Positions 7,279-15,207 of a stretch of DNA of 64,000 bases are shown here, piece after piece. Under the pieces are notes generated by a model. The model saw nothing but the letters and a program-made list of their open reading frames with translations, ran no database searches and had not been told where the DNA came from. Source of the DNA: JABJGO01 sp963921245 (GTDB lineage: Bacteria > Pseudomonadota > Alphaproteobacteria > Rhodospirillales > Casp-alpha2); contig CAWUEY030000001.1 in NCBI GenBank assembly GCA_963921245.4, positions 930,001-994,000 of the forward strand. Reading direction: 5' to 3'. The translations under genes and the position numbers were made by a program. Positions within the stretch are counted from its first letter, which is position 1, and every line of letters starts with the position of its first letter.

Positions 7279-10116
7279 TTGAGCACACCTCCTGATTCGC
7301 CCGAAAAGACTGGTGCCCCACCACCCGCTGGTTTTGACGTTTCGCCCGTTTCCATAGAAGAGGAAATGCGGTCTTCGTATCTCGATTATGCCATGAGCGT
7401 CATTGTCAGCCGGGCTTTACCGGACGTTCGCGATGGCCTGAAACCGGTACATCGTCGTATCCTTTTTGCCATGAAGGAAGGCGGTTACGAAGCTGGTAAA
7501 CCGTACCGCAAGTCCGCCCGTATTATCGGTGATGTCATGGGCAAATATCACCCCCATGGTGACCAGGCGATTTACGACGCCATGGTTCGTATGGCCCAGA
7601 ATTTTTCTCTTCGATTACCACTGATTGATGGCCAGGGAAATTTTGGTTCTATGGACGGCGACCGTGCCGCCGCCATGCGTTACACAGAGGCTCGACTGGC
7701 AAAACCCGCCCATACGTTGTTGGAGGATATTGATCGCGATACAGTGGATTTTCAGCCCAACTACGACGATACGGGCCGCGAGCCCAGCGTTCTGCCCGCC
7801 GGATTTCCGAATCTTTTGGTCAATGGCGCAGGTGGCATCGCCGTGGGTATGGCAACCAATATACCACCACACAACCTGGGTGAGGTGATCGGAGCCTGCT
7901 GCGCCTTTATCGACAATCCGCAGATTTCAATTGACGAGCTGATTGAGAATCACCTGGCCGGGCCTGATTTCCCGACGGGAGGACTCATTCTCGGGCGTTC
8001 CGGTATTCGCGCCGCCTATCACACGGGACGGGGTTCCGTGGTGATGCGGGGACGTACAACGATCGAAGAAATCCGCAAGGACCGCCACGCCATTATTGTT
8101 CACGAGGTCCCCTATCAGGTGAATAAGGCCCGGATGATCGAAACTATGGCCGAAGCGGTGCGGGATAAAAAGATCGAAGGCATTTCCGACTTGCGTGACG
8201 AGTCTGATCGTGACGGTGTCCGTGTGGTCATTGAACTGAAGCGGGACGCAGAACACGAGGTTGTGCTAAACCAACTGTTCCGGTTTACGCCCCTGCAAAC
8301 CAGTTTTGGCGTCAACATGCTGGCGCTGCATGGTGGCCAGCCGCAACAAATGAACCTCAAACAGATCATTGAGGCCTTCGTCGCATTTCGCGAGGAAGTC
8401 ATTCGCCGCCGCACAATTTTTGAATTGGGTAAAGCACGAGAGAAAGCCCATGTATTGGCCGGCCTCGCCGTTGCCGTTGCCAACATTGACGATGTTATTG
8501 CCCTGATCAGAAATGCACCGGACCCGCAAACCGCGCGGGAACAGCTGAAGTCCATCGCCTGGCTAGCTGCCGATGTTGCGCCGATTATAGAGCTGCTCGA
8601 CGAGCCAGGACATCAGGTTGTCGACGGCGAGTATCAGTTGTCCGAGGCCCAGGCCCGCGCCATTCTTGACTTACGCTTACACCGCTTAACCGGACTGGAG
8701 CGGGATAAAATCGCCGACGACCTGAGGGAATTGAGCGAACAAATCCTTGAATACCTGGAAATTCTGGGGTCTCGTGAAAAGCTCTATGGCATCCTTCGAG
8801 ACGAACTGGTGACTATCAGCGAAGAGTTTTCCAATCCTCGCCGCACCGATATCGAAGAACAGGAGTTCGAAGCCGATATCGAAGACCTGATTCAACGCGA
8901 AGACATGGTCGTCACGGTGACCGATTCAGGTTACGTGAAACGCGTTCCGCTTTCCACCTACCGAGCACAAAGACGCGGCGGCAAGGGCCGTAGCGGCATG
9001 AGCACGCGGGACGAGGATTTCGTAACCCAGGTATTCGTGGTCAATACACACACGCCCGTTTTGTTCTTCTCGTCGACGGGTATGGTCTACAAGATGAAGG
9101 TTTACAAGCTGCCGCTCGGCACCCCGACGGCACGCGGCAAGGCGCTTGTTAATCTTCTGCCACTGGGTGAGGGGGAAACCATCTCCACGCTGATGCCGTT
9201 GCCGGAGGACGAAGAGTCCTGGGGCAACCTATTCGTGATGTTCTCTACTGCTTCGGGTGGGGCTCGACGCAACCGGCTCAGTGACTTCACCAATGTCATG
9301 GCGAACGGCAAGATTGCCATGAAACTCAATGAAGGCGACAAGCTCGTTCGGGTTCGAACCTGCTCCGAAGACGAAGATGTCCTGTTGAGTACCCGCATGG
9401 GTAAATGCATCCGCTTCCCGGTGACAGACGTTAGGGTCTTTTCCGGTCGAACCTCAACCGGGGTTCGCGGGATGAAGCTGGCAAAGGACGATGAGGTTAT
9501 GTCCATGTCAGTGCTACATCACGTTAAAGCGGAAGTATCGGATCGGGATGATTATCTTCAGGCCGTGAGTGCGAACCGCCGTTTGAGCGGCAGTGACTAT
9601 ACGGATCGAGACGAAGACAAAGCGCGCGATCAGGAACTTGCGGCACGCCTGCAGGAACCCCTGTTCCAGGAAATGGCTGAAAAAGAGCAATTTATCCTGA
9701 CCGTCACCCAGGACGGATTTGGCAAACGAACTTCAGCTTATGAGTATCGTATCGCCAGTCGGGGCGGGAAGGGGATTGCCGCCATCGACACCGCGCGCGG
9801 TAAGAAACCGACCAGTGTTATCGCATCGTTCGCGGTTCATGAAAGTGACCAGTTGGTCATAGTTTCTAACGGCGGCCAGTTAATCCGCTGTGGCGTTGAC
9901 GCCATTAGCATTGTTGGTCGCAGCACCCGCGGTGTGACGATTTTCAAGACGGCAGAAGATGAATCAGTGGTTTCAGTGTCCCGTCTGCGTGAAGACGTTG
10001 ACGATGACGAAAACAATGAAAACGGTGGTGTTGCAGCAACCGCGCCGGATGTGGCACCCGTTCCTGATGCAGACGAAGAGGCTGCTGAACCTCAACGGGA
10101 TGATGAGGCTTCCTGA
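7279..10116 (+). CDS. gyrA: DNA gyrase subunit A
   Basis: The 945-residue protein cuts and rejoins DNA in type II topoisomerase action with GyrB to introduce negative supercoils. The N-terminus SIEEEMRSSYLDYAMSVI and RALPDVRDGLKPVHRRIL are unmistakable. The catalytic tyrosine is Tyr135 in AAMRYTEARL. The quinolone region reads HPHGDQAIYD, so residue 96 is Gln where E. coli has Ser83. The GyrA box QRRGGKG is at residues 564-570, and six-bladed C-terminal domain repeats follow. The last 50 residues are strongly acidic. The start is a TTG codon; no ATG lies in frame before the conserved core. An insertion with many Asp/Arg residues (about 750-800) sits between C-terminal blades, as in other alphaproteobacteria. 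coaD follows after 37 bases. Confidence 0.98.
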   Translation: MSTPPDSPEKTGAPPPAGFDVSPVSIEEEMRSSYLDYAMSVIVSRALPDVRDGLKPVHRRILFAMKEGGYEAGKPYRKSARIIGDVMGKYHPHGDQAIYDAMVRMAQNFSLRLPLIDGQGNFGSMDGDRAAAMRYTEARLAKPAHTLLEDIDRDTVDFQPNYDDTGREPSVLPAGFPNLLVNGAGGIAVGMATNIPPHNLGEVIGACCAFIDNPQISIDELIENHLAGPDFPTGGLILGRSGIRAAYHTGRGSVVMRGRTTIEEIRKDRHAIIVHEVPYQVNKARMIETMAEAVRDKKIEGISDLRDESDRDGVRVVIELKRDAEHEVVLNQLFRFTPLQTSFGVNMLALHGGQPQQMNLKQIIEAFVAFREEVIRRRTIFELGKAREKAHVLAGLAVAVANIDDVIALIRNAPDPQTAREQLKSIAWLAADVAPIIELLDEPGHQVVDGEYQLSEAQARAILDLRLHRLTGLERDKIADDLRELSEQILEYLEILGSREKLYGILRDELVTISEEFSNPRRTDIEEQEFEADIEDLIQREDMVVTVTDSGYVKRVPLSTYRAQRRGGKGRSGMSTRDEDFVTQVFVVNTHTPVLFFSSTGMVYKMKVYKLPLGTPTARGKALVNLLPLGEGETISTLMPLPEDEESWGNLFVMFSTASGGARRNRLSDFTNVMANGKIAMKLNEGDKLVRVRTCSEDEDVLLSTRMGKCIRFPVTDVRVFSGRTSTGVRGMKLAKDDEVMSMSVLHHVKAEVSDRDDYLQAVSANRRLSGSDYTDRDEDKARDQELAARLQEPLFQEMAEKEQFILTVTQDGFGKRTSAYEYRIASRGGKGIAAIDTARGKKPTSVIASFAVHESDQLVIVSNGGQLIRCGVDAISIVGRSTRGVTIFKTAEDESVVSVSRLREDVDDDENNENGGVAATAPDVAPVPDADEEAAEPQRDDEAS

Positions 10117-10153
10117 CACGACTGACCTCGTTAAAAATGAATTGAAACAAAAC

Positions 10154-10687
10154 ATGAGTACGGAACCAGCAAACCAGATCGGTATTTACCCCGGCACTTT
10201 CGACCCTGTCACGCTTGGGCATATGGATATCATTTCCCGTGCACAAAAGGTTGTGGACAAATTGATCATCGCCATCGCCGACAATGACGGCAAGGGTCCT
10301 TTGTTTCCCATGGCCGAACGCAAAGCCTTGCTGGAAGCAGAAATTGAGCCCTTGCACGGTAATGGGCATGCACCCATCGAAGTTGTTTCGTTTGAAACAT
10401 TGCTTGTGGATTTTGCCGTGGAGCAGGGGGCCAGTGTCATCATCCGGGGATTGAGAGCGGTTTCCGACTTCGAGTATGAATTCCAAATGGCATCCATGAA
10501 CAGGCGTATGAGGCCGGACGTGGAAACCGTGTTTCTAATGGCCTCGGAAACCCATCAGTTTATTTCTTCTCGCTTCGTCAAGGAAATCGCGCGTCTGGGC
10601 GGCGATATTTCTCATTTCGCCTCGCCGAACGTCGTTAGCCATCTGAAAAACTACTTTGAAAACGAGCAACGGCAGAAGACAGCTTGA
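10154..10687 (+). CDS. coaD: Phosphopantetheine adenylyltransferase
   Basis: CoaD transfers AMP from ATP to 4'-phosphopantetheine, the penultimate step of coenzyme A synthesis. The 177-residue product begins MSTEPANQIGIYPGTFDPVT, with the nucleotidyltransferase TxGH motif as LGHMD. It also has IIRGLRAVSDFEYE and, near the C-terminus, FISSRFVKEIARLGG (the ISSTxVRE-type loop). The open frame extends upstream into gyrA, but the conserved protein starts at ATG 10154. It lies 37 bases after gyrA, as expected for co-transcription. Confidence 0.96.
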   Translation: MSTEPANQIGIYPGTFDPVTLGHMDIISRAQKVVDKLIIAIADNDGKGPLFPMAERKALLEAEIEPLHGNGHAPIEVVSFETLLVDFAVEQGASVIIRGLRAVSDFEYEFQMASMNRRMRPDVETVFLMASETHQFISSRFVKEIARLGGDISHFASPNVVSHLKNYFENEQRQKTA

Positions 10688-10723
10688 CGTGGCTGACAAA
10701 TTCTATACAAACACGGCTCGACA

Positions 10724-10744
10724 GCGTTGGGTTCGGTCCAACGC
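10724..10744. other. Perfect 7-bp hairpin between coaD and tRNA-Lys
   Basis: GCGTTGG and CCAACGC form a perfect stem around a seven-base loop, 36 bases after the coaD stop and 11 bases before the tRNA. No run of T follows on the plus strand, so it is not a standard intrinsic terminator. It could act as a processing or pause structure. Confidence 0.35.
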
Positions 10745-10755
10745 ACCGTAAAAAT

Positions 10756-10831
10756 GGGCACTTAGCTCAGTTGGTAGAGCATTCGACTTTTAATCGAACG
10801 GTCATAGGTTCGAATCCTATAGTGCCCACCA
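10756..10831 (+). tRNA. tRNA-Lys (UUU anticodon)
   Basis: The 76-base gene folds as a full cloverleaf. The acceptor arms GGGCACT/AGTGCCC pair, the D arm contains TAGCTCAGTTGGTAGAGCA, the anticodon stem TTCGA/TCGAA encloses the loop CTTTTAA with anticodon TTT at 10789-10791, and the T arm carries GGTTCGAATCC. The CCA end is encoded in the DNA. The TTT anticodon reads lysine codons AAA and AAG. Confidence 0.98.
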
Positions 10832-10838
10832 TCTTTTC

Positions 10839-10869
10839 CCTCGAGACAATCTGTCATTTTATCTCGAGG
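10839..10869 (+). terminator. Stem-loop downstream of tRNA-Lys, possible terminator
   Basis: CCTCGAGA (10839-10846) pairs perfectly with TCTCGAGG (10862-10869), separated by 15 bases. It begins eight bases after the tRNA. There is no T run directly after the stem; a shorter CCTG/CAGG hairpin followed by six T occurs at 10888-10904 and might be the real stop. Confidence 0.4.
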
Positions 10870-10964
10870 CAGGCTTAATATTCGTGTCCTGGTTCAGGTT
10901 TTTTGGTTAGGCTTTATTCCTGTTTTTCTATGGTTTCCATCCCGCCCGCTGAAGGACTGCAATC

Positions 10965-11237
10965 ATGAAATTTACAAACCCGGCCAACGGCCATGAAGAA
11001 ACCGTCCTTGGCTCCCTGCACTGGCTATGGTGCTTTTTATGGACCCCGATCTATTACGCCGTAAAAGGTATCTGGAGTCACGCGATCATCAGCTTTGTGT
11101 TGGCGTGGCTGATCGGCGGTACTCTGGGGTGGGGGCTGTTTTTCATGCCCTCGATCATCATTGCTCTGATTTATGCCATCCTGAATAAGTCTATTGTTCG
11201 AAAGCATTATCTACAGAAGGGATGGGTAGAGGGCTGA
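10965..11237 (+). CDS. Small membrane protein, unknown function
   Basis: The 90-residue product has a polar N-terminus (MKFTNPANGHEET), then hydrophobic stretches at about residues 18-33 and 40-75, and ends in a basic tail (SIVRKHYLQKGW). The tail and general layout resemble small DUF2628-like inner-membrane proteins, in which a hydrophobic region is followed by a conserved lysine/tyrosine-glycine-tryptophan motif. The start ATG follows GAAGGACTGCAATC, with AAGGA as ribosome site. Its end lies 14 bases from the convergent luxR-type gene. The function is unknown. Confidence 0.7.
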   Translation: MKFTNPANGHEETVLGSLHWLWCFLWTPIYYAVKGIWSHAIISFVLAWLIGGTLGWGLFFMPSIIIALIYAILNKSIVRKHYLQKGWVEG

Positions 11238-11251
11238 TTGTGGAGGAGGGG

Positions 11252-12136
11252 TTAAAACCCAGAAGCACGCAAGACCTCGAGTGGGTCCGTTTCGCCATCG
11301 CCACCCGCATGGGAAAGCGAGTCAAAGAACAAGCCAAACAATTCCGACTGGGACGAAATCTCCAGCTTCGAATAGATACTTTTCATGTGATTGCGCACCG
11401 TTCCCGGTGATATATCCAACAGTCTGGCAATGGATTTTGCGGAATGTCCGCGGAGTAGAAAGTGCGTGATTTCACTTTCCCGGACCGTGAGATAGGACGT
11501 GGCAAAACGCCTGAAAGCCTGGGTTATCCGCATATGAAAATCGATATTGAAGCGATCATCGTGTCCTGCTTCGGCGCGCGTACCCTGCCATATCCTCTGG
11601 CAGACACTTTCGACAACCGGCTGAACCTCCGCCAGAAACCTCATTTCTGCTGCGGAGAAGCGTACGTTATTTCCTGCCCGTGAAAGGGATACGTGAGCCG
11701 CCGTTTTCTCATCCATAGACAGGTTGTACGCGACCTCATTTGATTCTCCCCAAGGTGCATAGTAGCTCAGATAGTACTCACTGTTCTTGAAATCTGGAGG
11801 GGCCAGTTCTTTCAGCGTGTAGCATCCGTCTGCCAGCCCTTCCATGAACGCATTATAGAACGGACACAGAAGGTAAGGGCCTTCCGCATAGCGTTCTCGG
11901 GATTCAGATGCGTTGCTATAGTCGACCTCCAGCGGTGCGTTGTCGCGTCGAAAAAAGGCAACATACCAAATATCGAACGGGATGTTTTCCCGAATACCCT
12001 CAAGCAATTCTCCCAGCACGGACGGACTATCCACGTTTGCGACCACGCGGCCCAAACACGCATTCCAGGCTGTAAAATCCACTTTGTCAGATTTGTTAGA
12101 CATGACCTTAACCATACCCCGAATAACCTGAACCAC
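11252..12136 (-). CDS. LuxR-family transcriptional regulator
   Basis: The 294-residue protein ends in a LuxR/GerE-type helix-turn-helix at about residues 215-275: LTVRESEITHFLLRGHSAKSIA, then SPGTVRNHMKSIYSKL and EISSQSELF. The N-terminal 200 residues form a likely ligand-sensing or GAF-like domain. They do not clearly match the acyl-homoserine-lactone domain, and no receiver-domain aspartate pattern is seen. Several Met codons near the start (1, 8, 12) leave the exact start open. No synthase or other partner is nearby, so it is an orphan regulator with unknown signal. Confidence 0.85.
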   Translation of the reverse strand: MVQVIRGMVKVMSNKSDKVDFTAWNACLGRVVANVDSPSVLGELLEGIRENIPFDIWYVAFFRRDNAPLEVDYSNASESRERYAEGPYLLCPFYNAFMEGLADGCYTLKELAPPDFKNSEYYLSYYAPWGESNEVAYNLSMDEKTAAHVSLSRAGNNVRFSAAEMRFLAEVQPVVESVCQRIWQGTRAEAGHDDRFNIDFHMRITQAFRRFATSYLTVRESEITHFLLRGHSAKSIARLLDISPGTVRNHMKSIYSKLEISSQSELFGLFFDSLSHAGGDGETDPLEVLRASGF

Positions 12137-12296
12137 GATCAGAACAATTTCGCAGAAATGTCATTCGCCTGTCAGAAAATCAGACGATAGTCTAGCCCCC
12201 CGATTATTCATGGCAAGCCTGTTCGCGCATCCGCTCACAACCCACCGGCAATAGGGTTATTGTGATAGCCTGATCGGGAGGAATATGCGTGATCAT

Positions 12297-12965
12297 CTAA
12301 ATGCCGCCTCCCATATCAAGGGCACCCGTTTGCCGCTCAACCTCGTGCAACAGATCGACGAGATTTTCATCGGCCAGACCTGAGGATTCCATATGCCTAA
12401 CCGTATTGATCAGATAGTCACGGTTGAGGCCAGCGATACCCTCGGCCTTCATAATCAGGCTGGATTTTTCTTCCATACTCAAGTGGCCTGCATACTGACG
12501 GCTCGCCTTGTCGGCCACAAAAATATAAGCCGCCACCACTGACTGACCGATTGTGATCTTGAGATACCGCGGTAGATAGGCGTAGCTGACCAATTCTCTC
12601 TCATTGAGATACGCAACGGCCTCCCGAGCCGATTTGCCCGCAACAAGAAACGCGGTTCCGCGACATTGACCACCGGAATCAAGCCCGAGAACCAACCCGG
12701 GGTTCTCCTCAGTTCCCCGGTAGTGACAGGAATACAGACAGAAATCCCGGTGAAAACCGCTTAACACGGCCTCTCGTTGATCAATGAAGGGAAAGCCCGG
12801 GTTCCACATCAGTGAGCCGTAACCAAAAACCCAGATATCGTGCTGCGCATCCAGATCAGAATTCAAGGATTTCAGTGAACGATCAGGGACGGTCGAACTC
12901 ACCTTTCCACAATCCTCATTTTGCCGTTTTTGCAATCTCTCCTCATGGGATTTTTCCCCGGCCAT
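12297..12965 (-). CDS. chaC: ChaC-like gamma-glutamylcyclotransferase
   Basis: The 222-residue protein has the ChaC phosphate-loop-like motif VFGYGSLMWNPGF near residue 46 and the expected acidic catalytic residue in YLNERELVSYAY. Enzymes of this family cleave glutathione to 5-oxoproline and Cys-Gly in the cytosol. The first 40 residues are polar and not part of the fold, so the true start could be later; Met1 overlaps the preceding small ORF by 67 bases. The segment GLNRDYLINTVRHMESSGLAD near the C-terminus is typical of bacterial ChaC. A gamma-glutamyltransferase homologue lies 18 kb away, but no operon links them. Confidence 0.9.
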   Translation of the reverse strand: MAGEKSHEERLQKRQNEDCGKVSSTVPDRSLKSLNSDLDAQHDIWVFGYGSLMWNPGFPFIDQREAVLSGFHRDFCLYSCHYRGTEENPGLVLGLDSGGQCRGTAFLVAGKSAREAVAYLNERELVSYAYLPRYLKITIGQSVVAAYIFVADKASRQYAGHLSMEEKSSLIMKAEGIAGLNRDYLINTVRHMESSGLADENLVDLLHEVERQTGALDMGGGI

Positions 12966-13117
12966 TCACACATTTCATGCAAACCTGGAACACTGGTTCC
13001 GGCCACTCGAAAACTCTCATTTCCGATCCTGAGTTGATTGCCGGAAACCGCCTTAGCCGTCCCTGAAACCGATTCAAGATCACTTGCGACAGAGGGTAAA
13101 GGTAACAGAAAAATCAA
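12899..13117 (-). CDS. Short SNase-like secreted ORF, probably a truncated thermonuclease-type gene
   Basis: This 72-residue frame starts at TTG 13117, with a hydrophobic IFLLPLPSVAS stretch like a signal peptide. It continues GTAKAVSGNQLRIGNESFRVAGTSVPGL, then CEWPGKNP and DCKNG. The order (small beta strand, 'hydrophobic-x-G-x-x-x-P', Cys, then Asp-Cys-Gly-like) is that of the first half of staphylococcal-nuclease-like secreted proteins. It stops at 12899, well before such a domain would be complete, and the key acidic residues are not evident. It overlaps the start of chaC by 67 bases. It may be a decayed gene or a small secreted protein in its own right. Confidence 0.35.
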   Translation of the reverse strand: MIFLLPLPSVASDLESVSGTAKAVSGNQLRIGNESFRVAGTSVPGLHEMCEWPGKNPMRRDCKNGKMRIVER

Positions 13118-13447
13118 TGTACCGAAAACAGTGAGCCGACAGGATTAATCGCCGTTCTCAACCATGTTGCCTGACGCCCGTATAGACTGAGCGGGCAAAA
13201 TGAGGAATGGGCAATAGCAATATACGCGCTCCGCATTTTGACAGTTATTGCGAAAAAAAGGCCTTTTTATCAGAGAAAACGATCCAAAAACTTGAATTTG
13301 TGACGGCGATCACAGCTTTCGTTGACACCGTGCAAGACGATATTAACAATTCTGTCATAAAAGTTTCATGTCGGCTTGTGTGATTAATCGTGATGATACT
13401 TTGCTGGCAGTGATCGAGGGCAAGAGAAAAACCGAAGGGCTAGGGCA
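13118..13447. other. Intergenic region with a possible sigma-70 promoter
   Basis: No gene is supported here. TTGACA at 13322-13327 followed 17 bases later by AACAAT (13345-13350) could be a promoter for the small plus-strand gene starting at 13448. A 14-base perfect palindrome AAAAAGGCCTTTTT lies around 13255-13270, without a loop and so not a terminator. Confidence 0.3.
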
Positions 13448-13699
13448 ATGCTGCACCCGCCAAAAACAGGTCATCAGATCTATGAAGTGGCCATCTACAA
13501 TCAGGAAGTTCGCAACCTGGTTAAAGAAAACCAAAGCCACCAATATTTCGATGATCAATGGGCAGATATCCAGTTACGTGACATTGTCGCCAAAGACGAA
13601 ACCGAAGCTCGGGAATTGATCGGGAAGCGATTCCCTCCTGATGACGGTTTTATCGTCGAGGATGTTCATCTGACGTCTGCACCGTTTTGCGGAAAGTAG
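13448..13699 (+). CDS. Conserved-looking small protein, unknown function
   Basis: The 83-residue frame encodes a soluble protein with YEVAIYNQEVRNLVKEN, then DDQWADIQLRDIVAKDETE and ARELIGKRFPPDDGFIVEDV. The regular pattern of strands and helices and the ordinary codon use suggest a real gene. Residues DETEARELI read like an 'enzyme-accessory' alpha/beta fold, but I do not recognise a named family. GAAGGGCTAGGGCA upstream contains possible ribosome sites. Its last 34 bases overlap the end of the convergent TIM-barrel gene. Confidence 0.65.
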   Translation: MLHPPKTGHQIYEVAIYNQEVRNLVKENQSHQYFDDQWADIQLRDIVAKDETEARELIGKRFPPDDGFIVEDVHLTSAPFCGK

Positions 13700-14847
13700 T
13701 CTGGAATAGCGTCGAACGGCTTACTCACAAGAATGTCTTCGATGCCAACATCAAACGCTCGGTAGATATCCACGTCGGCGAGGACAACGCCGTCATATCC
13801 CTGATCAATAACGCCATAAATGTAGGAAGCTGTGTCGCCGGTAATATAGCGTTGCCACTCCGGACGCCAATACTCAACGTAGTGGGTATCGGGACGCTCC
13901 GGAACCGGGCGACCTAGCCATGACGGATTTCCCTCACGCCAGTTGCTCCTCCAGTAATAGAGATAACGGGCCGCGGTCCCGATATTGACCCGGGCGTATA
14001 CCAACCGGCGGGTACCGTTTCGTTTGTATTTCAGAGTTTCAACAGCACGTTTGCTCAGTGGCTGGTGCCCATGAAACACATCGACCACCAGCATATCATA
14101 GTTGTTTCGGCTCATTTTAAGGGCGAACTCATCCTCCCGCCCGTAAATGATAGAATTGCCGATGACGGCAAAATTCCTAACGGCGTTAAGGGACAGAATG
14201 CTCTCTGCATTTTCATCAAAAGGTCGCAGCGGATAGTCCGGTAGAATACTCTCAGTGAAATCTGCATGGGTGGTGGACCCATAAACATAACCGCTTTCAG
14301 ATGAACGGTTCTGACCATCCCTGATGTTGCCTGCATCGCGTGTTTTATCGAGAACAAACACAGGCAAACCCGCATCGCTGGCCCAAGAAATTAAATTCAA
14401 CGTATCGCCGAGGGCTTTATCGTTCTTAAATCTCTGATCAAATGCCAGCCCACCGTAGTACACACCCGTGGGCATTATTCCGTCTATGGAGCGGATAAAA
14501 GCGCGTGCCGGAAAAACCAATTCTTCATCTTCAGGATTTGATTTTATGAGCAAAGGAAGAGCATCTTCGATGATCACACCAAACGTTGGACGATACTCTC
14601 TTGAAAAACTCGATATTCGTTCCACAAATGTGCGCATCTCTTCTTTGAAATCGATAAATAGCCCCTGACTAATCTCCGGAGCAGTATCTTCTTCTGTTAT
14701 TTCTCGGCCATGGATGAGCACCCGCCCTTCCGGTGTCGCTTGAGACTCTTGCGCGAAAACAGGGATATCAACTGAAAGCATACTTCCTGCCGTTAGCAAA
14801 AAGGCAAAGACTGTGGCAATCCGGTCCATCACTATATCCACCCGCAA
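13666..14847 (-). CDS. Secreted GH114/TM1410-type TIM-barrel protein (endo-alpha-1,4-polygalactosaminidase-like)
   Basis: The 393-residue protein begins with a signal peptide (hydrophobic about residues 8-32, cleavage near VFAQES). The C-terminal half matches the TM1410/GH114 family: NYDMLVVDVFHGH, then a lysine-rich helix, RRLVYARVNIGTAARYLYYW, NPSWLGRPVP, VEYWRPEWQRYI, and finally GYDGVVLADVDIYRAF with the acidic pair expected at the barrel's C-terminal face. Known members hydrolyse galactosamine-containing exopolysaccharide. The N-terminal half (about 40-200) is less typical. It neighbours the galU-ugd-phosphohexomutase operon (divergent), which suits a role in extracellular polysaccharide turnover, though this is inference. 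Confidence 0.75.
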   Translation of the reverse strand: MRVDIVMDRIATVFAFLLTAGSMLSVDIPVFAQESQATPEGRVLIHGREITEEDTAPEISQGLFIDFKEEMRTFVERISSFSREYRPTFGVIIEDALPLLIKSNPEDEELVFPARAFIRSIDGIMPTGVYYGGLAFDQRFKNDKALGDTLNLISWASDAGLPVFVLDKTRDAGNIRDGQNRSSESGYVYGSTTHADFTESILPDYPLRPFDENAESILSLNAVRNFAVIGNSIIYGREDEFALKMSRNNYDMLVVDVFHGHQPLSKRAVETLKYKRNGTRRLVYARVNIGTAARYLYYWRSNWREGNPSWLGRPVPERPDTHYVEYWRPEWQRYITGDTASYIYGVIDQGYDGVVLADVDIYRAFDVGIEDILVSKPFDAIPDYFPQNGADVR

Positions 14848-15207
14848 CGACTCGCTTCACGGTAACTGCTCATATTTTCCGCTTCTACCATAGGCGAAAC
14901 AGGTTAATCAGTGGTTTTTGTCACTATTATGGCCGATAAAACGCTCACCAAGTCGTGAACCCGATAGCCATCCTTCGATTTGGTCTCACACCTGGCCTGA
15001 CAATCTCGGATTTAAGTGAGGCTTCTGGTGGAAAAACGTTGAATGCCTCCCACCGCGCCGCGGGGCGGGAAGTGGAATCTATCGACAATCTGATACCTTC
15101 ATAAACCTGCAATAAAGCGTTGCTTGCGGCGATTTCGCGGCTATGGCAAAAGAAGCGTCCGATGAACAATAAATCGACGTACAAAACCATCCAAACGCAT
15201 TGAAATC
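14848..15207. other. Intergenic region upstream of galU
   Basis: About 360 bases between divergent genes. A GC-rich stretch near 15050-15070 has short inverted repeats, but no convincing terminator or riboswitch is visible. The 81-codon minus-strand frame here has no recognisable product. Confidence 0.4.

Noticed and set aside
14945..15190. 81-codon minus-strand frame upstream of galU
   Set aside because: No recognisable motif; lies where the galU promoter should be.
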